A DNA stretch of 10,187 bases, from contig CAADWP010000106.1 of assembly GCA_900752785.1 (NCBI GenBank), positions 1-10,187 on the forward strand, given 5' to 3'. Positions 5,608 to 10,187 of this stretch are shown here, piece by piece. Under the pieces are notes generated by a model, which saw only the letters and a program-made list of their open reading frames with translations, did no database searches and was not told the DNA's origin. A program made the translations under genes and the position numbers. The first letter of the stretch is position 1. Each line of letters opens with the position of its first letter. The stretch comes from an uncultured Ruminococcus sp. (GTDB lineage: Bacteria; Bacillota; Clostridia; Oscillospirales; Ruminococcaceae).

Positions 5608-6864
5608 GCACTATTCAAAAAAATTATGAATAAATTAAATCTTAACGACCAGAGCGTAGAGTTGAATGATGTGCTGTTGTCAGCATTGCTCAATAACGAA
5701 AAGATTACGAGAGAGAAAGCATTGACTCTTCCTGCTATATCAGGTGCCGTTGATTTCATCAGCGGTTCGATTGCATCAATGCCTGTTAAATTGTATAAGT
5801 ACAAGAACGGCAAGGTTGAGGAAGTGCAGAGAGACAGCCGTGTACGAATGTTGAACGGTGACACAGGAAACACGCTTGACGGTTTCCAAACAAAAAAAGC
5901 CATGGTCGAGGATTACTTACTTGGCAAGGGTGGATATTGTTTCATTCAAAGAGACAGACAGAACAACGTAACGGCACTGAAATATATTCCAGATATGAAT
6001 GTTACCGTATGGTCAAATTCCGACCCGATGAACCGTTTCGTACAGTTCTATGTTGGTACAAATAAAATATATCCATGGAACATGGTAAAGCTATTAAGAA
6101 ACACCAAAGACGGTGCAAGTGGAAAAGGATTGACTGAAGAAATTTCAAAAGCACTTGAAACGGCATACAGTACGTTGGTTTATCAGCTTGGACTGGTTAA
6201 GACAGGCGGTAATAAAAAAGGATTCTTACAGGCAGAGCGTAGGCTTGGACAGCAAGAAGTGGACAAGCTTAAAGAAGCATGGAAGATGTTATACGCCAAC
6301 AACACTGAGTCCGTCATGGTTCTAAACAACGGCATCAAGTTTCAGGAATCGTCAAACAGTTCCGTTGAAATGCAGTTGAATGAGAGCAAGAAGACTTTAC
6401 AGGATGAAATCAACGGAGTTTTCCATATTCACAGTGACTTCAGCCTGACATTCAAAGAAGCAATCTATCCGATAATTAAAGCATTTGAGACAGCAATCAA
6501 CAGCACACTGTTGTTGGAGAAAGAAAAGAAAAACTTCTTCTTTGAGTTTGATACAAAGGAAATTGTGAAAGCAACCATCAAAGAAAGATTCGATGCTTAC
6601 AAAGTTGCAAAAGATACAGGACTTATGACTATCAATGAGTTACGCCGAATGGAAAATCTCAATTATATTGAGGGCATGGACGTGATTAATGTTGGTCTTG
6701 GCGCAGTATTGTATGACACCAACACAGGAATATATTACACGCCAAACACTGGACAAGTTACGGATGGAAATGAAGAAGAAGAAGAAACGGCTGATAAAGT
6801 CGAAGAAAATGGAAAGGGGGCAGATGATGAACTACAAGTACCTAAAGAATCTGACGAAAACTAG
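5605..6864 (+). CDS. Portal protein, HK97 family
   Basis: This 419-residue protein should form the dodecameric ring at the capsid vertex through which DNA enters and leaves. Family signatures are ALTLPAISGAVDFISGSIAS (39-58), followed by MPVKLYKYKNGK, then YLLGKGGYCFIQRDR (104-118), the central LKEAWKMLYANN (222-233), and the late clip/wing segment ERFDAYKVAKDTGLMTINEL (327-346), followed by RRMENLNYIEG. The length is normal for the family. The last 35 residues are extremely acidic (a run of five Glu near 390) and look disordered; their DNA also holds the start of the protease gene, which overlaps by 38 bases. An upstream in-frame ATG at 5599 would add two residues. It follows terL after an 82-base gap. 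Confidence 0.94.
   Translation: MALFKKIMNKLNLNDQSVELNDVLLSALLNNEKITREKALTLPAISGAVDFISGSIASMPVKLYKYKNGKVEEVQRDSRVRMLNGDTGNTLDGFQTKKAMVEDYLLGKGGYCFIQRDRQNNVTALKYIPDMNVTVWSNSDPMNRFVQFYVGTNKIYPWNMVKLLRNTKDGASGKGLTEEISKALETAYSTLVYQLGLVKTGGNKKGFLQAERRLGQQEVDKLKEAWKMLYANNTESVMVLNNGIKFQESSNSSVEMQLNESKKTLQDEINGVFHIHSDFSLTFKEAIYPIIKAFETAINSTLLLEKEKKNFFFEFDTKEIVKATIKERFDAYKVAKDTGLMTINELRRMENLNYIEGMDVINVGLGAVLYDTNTGIYYTPNTGQVTDGNEEEEETADKVEENGKGADDELQVPKESDEN
6813..6829 (+). promoter_or_regulatory. Ribosome site for the protease inside the portal gene
   Basis: AAAGGGGG at 6813-6820 precedes two in-frame ATGs at 6824 and 6827, with spacers of 3 and 6 bases. The spacing favours 6827. Reading upstream of these ATGs in the same frame gives only a lysine-rich stretch that is the shadow of the portal tail, so earlier starts are rejected. 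Confidence 0.55.
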
Positions 6865-7585
6865 TGCAGATTTTTATATTTATGGTGATATCGTTGATGA
6901 AAACGTGCCTGACTGGTTTGGTGATAAATCAGAAACAGCAATTGACACAAACACATTCAAGGCAGAGCTTGACAGCTTGAACGGTGTAACAGACTTTAAT
7001 ATTTACATCAATTCAGGTGGTGGCTCAGTGTTTGCAAGTTCAACTATGGTAAGTATGTTAAAGCGATTCAGACAGAACACAGGAGCAACGATTCATGCGT
7101 ACATTGATGGATTGTGTGCAAGTGCTGCAACATATCTTGCCATGGTTGCAGATGATCTCAATATTTACAAGAACTCGGTAATGATGATCCACAAGCCAAT
7201 GACATATGCTTATGGAAATGCTAACGAGTTACAGCACGATATTGACACATTGAATCTGATTGAGTCTGGAACGATGTTGCCAATGTATGAAGCAAAGGCA
7301 AAAGAAGGAATCACAGCAGAGAATATCGCAGAACTGGTTGGCAACGAAACATGGTTCTGTGGCAATCCTGATGATGATATGTACATCGGAAATTATTTCA
7401 ATGTGAACGCATTGGACAGTGTGAAGGATGTACAGGCATGTGTAACGGACTTATTCAGAAACTACAAGCATGTGCCAGATGCACTAAAAAAACCAAAACA
7501 GACTAAAAAGCCTGTTGAGGATCGTGTGCTTGACTATTCAGCATACGACAATATTATTAGTTCATTAAAGAAGACGGAGGGGTGA
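6827..7585 (+). CDS. ClpP-like prohead maturation protease
   Basis: This 252-residue serine protease of the ClpP/crotonase fold probably trims the scaffold-like N-terminus of the capsid protein during prohead maturation. Visible motifs are the glycine-rich oxyanion segment INSGGGSVFASS (61-72), the nucleophile segment IDGLCASAATYLAM (93-106, Ser99) and MMIHKPMTYAYGNA (119-132, His122). The third catalytic residue is less clear: the helix after it reads DIDTLNLIESGTMLPMYEA, where Asp138, Asp140 or Glu146 could serve. A lysine-rich C-terminal tail follows residue 215. The start lies inside the portal gene, and the gene ends 4 bases before the capsid gene, the standard portal-protease-capsid order. 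Confidence 0.92.
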   Translation: MNYKYLKNLTKTSADFYIYGDIVDENVPDWFGDKSETAIDTNTFKAELDSLNGVTDFNIYINSGGGSVFASSTMVSMLKRFRQNTGATIHAYIDGLCASAATYLAMVADDLNIYKNSVMMIHKPMTYAYGNANELQHDIDTLNLIESGTMLPMYEAKAKEGITAENIAELVGNETWFCGNPDDDMYIGNYFNVNALDSVKDVQACVTDLFRNYKHVPDALKKPKQTKKPVEDRVLDYSAYDNIISSLKKTEG

Positions 7586-7589
7586 ATAA

Positions 7590-8729
7590 ATGAACGTAAA
7601 AGAACTCATTGAAAATCGAAATTCGAAAGTCGCTCAGATGGAGAAACTGCTAACAACTGCAAAGGCAGAAAACAGATTACCGTCTGAAGACGAAAAAAAA
7701 CAGTTTGCAAACCTTGAAAAAGAGGTAAAGGACATTGATGCAACTGTTGCTATGTATGATCAGATGGCAGAAATGAGCATGAAGCCAGTGCCAAGCGCAC
7801 CTGTTGAAATGACAAATGCAGAAAAAGATCACAAAGCATTTGAAAATGCAATCAGGGGCATTGTGAATACTGACACACCGACAATGCCGGCAGATGCTAA
7901 AACACTTATTCCGACAACTGTATGGAATGAAATCATTTCTCAGGTTATCGAAATCTCACCTGTATTCTCTATGGCAGATCGCTATAACATCACTGGCAAT
8001 CTAGTATTACCAAAGTATGATGCACAGAACAGTTCTATCGTGATGCAATATGCAGACGAAGGAACAACAGCAGAGTCTGGAAAGGTTGTTATCAGCCAGA
8101 TTACTCTTGGTGGATTCCTTGCACGTTGCCTTGCAAAAATCTCAAAGAGCTTGATTAACAATTCCAATTTCGATATTGTGGGCTTTGTCGAAGCAAAAAT
8201 GGCACAGGCAATCGCATTGTATTTTGAACATGAGATTTTGTTCGGCACAGATGGAAAGGTCGAAGGTTTAAAAGGTATTACATCAGATATGACTGTTACA
8301 ACTGCCACAGCTACAAAGATTACATCTGACGAGTTGATGGATTTACAAGACAAGGTAATTGACAACTATCAGGGTAATTCTATTTGGATTATGAACCGTG
8401 AAACTCGAAATGCAATCAGAAAGTTGAAGGATAACGAAGGCGATTATTTATTGAACCGTGACTTTACAGCAAAATGGGGATATACACTTCTAGGCAAAGA
8501 CGTTTATTGTTCTGATGCGATGGACAAAATGCTTGCAGGAAAGACAACCATTTATTACGGTGACTTCTCTGGTCTTGCAGTGAAGGTTTCAGAAAATGCT
8601 AACATGCAGGTATTGCAGGAAAGATATGCAGAAGAACATTTACTTGGAATTCTAGCTTTCGTTGAGTGGGATGCAAAGGTTGCAGACACTCAGAAGCTTG
8701 CAAAACTTGTGATGGGAGCAGGTAAATAA
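7590..8729 (+). CDS. Major capsid protein, HK97 fold
   Basis: This 379-residue protein is the main shell subunit. Residues 1 to about 65 are a charged, helical region (MNVKELIENRNSKVAQMEKL onward) matching the scaffold-like delta domain removed by the protease. The next part to about 100 is a linker and N-arm. The fold itself is seen in TLIPTTVWNEIISQV (105-119), FSMADRYNITGNLVLPK (126-142), FEHEILFGTDGKVEGLKGI (212-230), WIMNRETRNAIRKLKD (266-281) and the terminal VQERYAEEH-like region near 341-350, followed by the last beta strand. The cleavage site cannot be set from sequence alone; somewhere in 65-105 is likely. GGAGGGGTG at 7576-7584 gives a strong ribosome site, fitting a protein made in bulk. 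No Lys-Asn crosslink claim is made. Confidence 0.95.
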   Translation: MNVKELIENRNSKVAQMEKLLTTAKAENRLPSEDEKKQFANLEKEVKDIDATVAMYDQMAEMSMKPVPSAPVEMTNAEKDHKAFENAIRGIVNTDTPTMPADAKTLIPTTVWNEIISQVIEISPVFSMADRYNITGNLVLPKYDAQNSSIVMQYADEGTTAESGKVVISQITLGGFLARCLAKISKSLINNSNFDIVGFVEAKMAQAIALYFEHEILFGTDGKVEGLKGITSDMTVTTATATKITSDELMDLQDKVIDNYQGNSIWIMNRETRNAIRKLKDNEGDYLLNRDFTAKWGYTLLGKDVYCSDAMDKMLAGKTTIYYGDFSGLAVKVSENANMQVLQERYAEEHLLGILAFVEWDAKVADTQKLAKLVMGAGK

Positions 8730-8745
8730 TAAGGGGTGAAGCAAT

Positions 8746-9039
8746 ATGGAAGTAAGCAAAGTCAGTGATATTACAGAAGAATGCGTTGCAGACTATTTGA
8801 GATTGGACGAAGTAACAGACAGCGATATAAATACATTAACCATGCTTATTTCCATCGCTACTTCTTTCATCGAAAACTATACTGGGATTGATGATCTGGA
8901 CAAATATCCTGAATTTGTGATAGTGGTGCTTATTCTTTGTCAGGACATGTGGGATAACCGAACAATGTATGTTGATAGTAAAGACCTGAACAACACGGTG
9001 CAGAGCATTCTTGCGATGCACAGTGTCAATCTGTTGTGA
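8746..9039 (+). CDS. Head-tail connector, gp6-like
   Basis: This 97-residue, mostly helical acidic protein should form the adaptor ring below the portal. VADYLRLDEVTDSDINTLTM (14-33), followed by LISIATSFIENYTGI, is the classic start of gp6-like/YqbG-type DNA-packaging connectors. A second helical part follows (EFVIVVLILCQDMWDNRTMY, 56-75). Its size matches the family (about 90-110 residues). It lies directly after the capsid gene, behind AAGGGGTGA at 8731-8739, and 10 bases before the next adaptor gene. Head-tail joining in the assembled virion is inferred from the family and gene order. Confidence 0.82.
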   Translation: MEVSKVSDITEECVADYLRLDEVTDSDINTLTMLISIATSFIENYTGIDDLDKYPEFVIVVLILCQDMWDNRTMYVDSKDLNNTVQSILAMHSVNLL

Positions 9040-9049
9040 GGTGTGAACA

Positions 9050-9376
9050 ATGTTAAACGCAGGGAAGTATTCAAAGCGTATCACAATTTACAAAACGGTG
9101 ATTGTGACAGATGATGATGGCTTTCAGACAGAACAGAAAAAGGTGATTCTTACACCATATGCATATGTGAGAACGACAAAAGGATTTACGCTGATTGCGA
9201 ACAATTCTGATTTTGAGAAAGCATACACCAATTTCACAATTCGTTATCCGAAAACAGAAATCACAAGAGACATGCTGATTGAGTTCCATGGCAAGACATA
9301 TACCATTGAATATCTCAATAACGTTAATGAAAACAGCGTAGAATTAGAGATTGAAGCAAAGGAAGTGACACACTGA
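9050..9376 (+). CDS. Phage head-tail adaptor (SPP1 gp16-like)
   Basis: This 108-residue, beta-rich protein begins with NAGKYSKRITIYKTVIVTDD, followed by DGFQTEQK, the hallmark start of head-tail adaptor/stopper proteins (Lxxrit...tDexGqxxxxw). It continues with PYAYVRTTKGF, an IRYPKTEITRDMLIEFHGKTY segment and a closing strand pair. It should close the connector below the gp6-like ring and hold packaged DNA. GAGGTG at 9037-9042 precedes the ATG. Its TGA overlaps the next ATG by one base (TGATG), so the following gene is translationally coupled. Confidence 0.8.
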   Translation: MLNAGKYSKRITIYKTVIVTDDDGFQTEQKKVILTPYAYVRTTKGFTLIANNSDFEKAYTNFTIRYPKTEITRDMLIEFHGKTYTIEYLNNVNENSVELEIEAKEVTH

Positions 9377-9804
9377 TGGCAAAGATTGTTGTTGATATTG
9401 ACGACAGTGTACTGAAGGATATATCTTACATTGACAAGCAGTTTGATCACATCTTTGGTGGTATGACACAAGCAGGTGCAGAGGTTGTTTATAAAAATGT
9501 TATTGCTAATCTTCCAGAGGCGCTGAAAAGTTCAGGATTCAGCAGTTATGTGAAACTGTCAAAGATATACAAAACTCCATCAGATGATGGTATCAACACA
9601 AAAGTCATGATCACTGGATATTTCAAAAACAGGGAAGGCAAGAAGACTCCTGCACCACTTGTTGCTAACATGTTCGAGTACGGCAGTGACAAAAGGAAAT
9701 ATCCAAAGCATCCTTTTTTTCGAAAGTCTTTCAAAAAGTCACAGATCATGAAAGCAATGGAAGAAGAGCAGAAAAAGTTGAGCGGGGGACTGCTAGATGA
9801 ATAA
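9376..9804 (+). CDS. HK97 gp10-like head-tail/tail-completion protein
   Basis: This 142-residue protein resembles the HK97 gp10 family. The AGAEVVYKNVIANLPEAL segment near 33-50 is followed by a basic SSYVKLSKIYKTPSDDG part, then VMITGYFKNREGKKTPAPLV and the conserved MFEYGSDKRKYPKHPFFRKSF region (97-118; the ..EyGtsk..a.PFlrpA motif of this family), and a charged C-terminal helix. Such proteins sit at the head-tail interface and are needed to attach the tail. AAAGGAAGTGA at 9357-9367 serves as its ribosome site. It shares 1 base with the gene before it and 8 bases with the one after. Confidence 0.82.
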   Translation: MAKIVVDIDDSVLKDISYIDKQFDHIFGGMTQAGAEVVYKNVIANLPEALKSSGFSSYVKLSKIYKTPSDDGINTKVMITGYFKNREGKKTPAPLVANMFEYGSDKRKYPKHPFFRKSFKKSQIMKAMEEEQKKLSGGLLDE

Positions 9805-10144
9805 CCTCATTGAAAAAACATTGAGCGACTTTACGGTCAATGGCAAAAAAATTCCAGTCAAGTTTTTGCGATACAATGGACGTTCGGAAACATACATCAC
9901 TTACATGGAAACAGATGCGGATAGCACGTTGCATGGTGATGATGAACTGCTGAACTACGTTGAATATTATGACTTCGATATTTACACAAAAGGCAATTAC
10001 ATGCCAATTATCAAGGCATTAAAAGAATTACTAACTGGTGTTGGGTTCATGTGGGAACCTGACAGATCATCCGAAGATATGTATGAGGATGATACGAAGT
10101 ATTATCATAAAACATTATGTTTTTCAATTGAAAGGAGCGAATAA
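9797..10144 (+). CDS. Probable tail terminator/tail-completion protein
   Basis: This 115-residue protein lies where siphovirus genomes place the tail terminator, between the gp10-like gene and the major tail protein. It begins with a helix (MNNLIEKTLSDFTVNGK), has strands around FLRYNGRSETYITYME and the YVEYYDFDIYTKGNY segment, then a helix IIKALKELLTGVGFMW and a final acidic strand ending CFSIERSE. The two-strand, helix, strand layout and the size fit tail-terminator folds, but I recognise no diagnostic motif, so the role rests mainly on position. GGGGG at 9784-9788 is the ribosome site. Its stop TAA overlaps the next ATG by one base. Confidence 0.6.
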   Translation: MNNLIEKTLSDFTVNGKKIPVKFLRYNGRSETYITYMETDADSTLHGDDELLNYVEYYDFDIYTKGNYMPIIKALKELLTGVGFMWEPDRSSEDMYEDDTKYYHKTLCFSIERSE

Positions 10145-10187
10145 TGGCTAAGATTGGGTTAAATAACTTCCGATATTCAAAACTTAC
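10144..10187 (+). CDS. Major tail protein, N-terminus only (partial)
   Basis: The last 44 bases begin a gene with ATG at 10144 (TAATG junction) behind AAAGGAG at 10131-10137, 6 bases away. The visible residues MAKIGLNNFRYSKL resemble the start of phi13-type major tail tube proteins, and the position after the terminator-like gene is right for that. The gene continues beyond the window, so length and domains cannot be judged. Confidence 0.7.
   Translation, partial: MAKIGLNNFRYSKL

Noticed and set aside
6689..6826. Upstream extension of the protease gene within the portal gene.
   Set aside because: The extra 46 residues are a lysine-rich out-of-frame reading of the portal tail; the ribosome site supports a start at 6827.

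Overview
The window is the head-gene end of a tailed-phage or prophage genome, most likely from a low-GC Firmicute of the Clostridia (a Lachnospiraceae-like gut host fits). The evidence is the strong AGGAGG/GGGGTG-type ribosome sites, the AT-rich codon use, and an HK97-type structural cassette of the kind found in siphoviruses of these hosts. Host assignment is inference. Every real gene is on the + strand and most neighbours overlap or nearly touch, as in one long late operon.

Layout. Bases 1-70 hold the end of an unidentified upstream gene and a perfect 16-bp palindrome matching the bacterial parS centromere motif. Bases 71-3456 form a very AT-rich accessory block of four genes: a compact LeuT-fold/SSS-like membrane transporter, a ParB-N-domain protein with a repeat linker and a C-terminal CPxCG knuckle, an IbrA-like PAPS-reductase-family PP-loop protein started from TTG, and an IbrB-like ParB-fold protein. 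From 3479 the packaging and head genes run in canonical HK97 order: terS (P27 family), terL, portal, ClpP-like prohead protease, HK97-fold major capsid protein, gp6-like connector, head-tail adaptor, HK97 gp10-like protein, a probable tail terminator, and the first codons of the major tail protein at the right edge.

How it fits together. The structural genes build a capsid, package DNA and join it to a long tail, and nothing is missing from the expected order. The accessory block sits between the upstream genes and terS and differs sharply in base composition from both flanks. Hand counts give 26/60 G+C at 1-60, 11/60 at 301-360, 12/60 at 2941-3000, 12/60 at 3541-3600, then 28/60 at 3781-3840 and 27/60 at 6241-6300. 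The right-hand change falls inside the 3' end of terS, which suggests mosaic exchange.

The most interesting content is this imported block. A PP-loop ATP-pyrophosphatase-fold enzyme is coupled to two ParB/sulfiredoxin-fold proteins and preceded by a small-solute transporter. A plausible but unproven reading is a nucleotide- or DNA-modifying, or host-regulating, system with its own substrate importer. IbrA/IbrB homologues are known as a paired regulatory locus in E. coli, but their chemistry is not established. No tRNA, rRNA, CRISPR array, integrase, insertion sequence or convincing terminator was seen.
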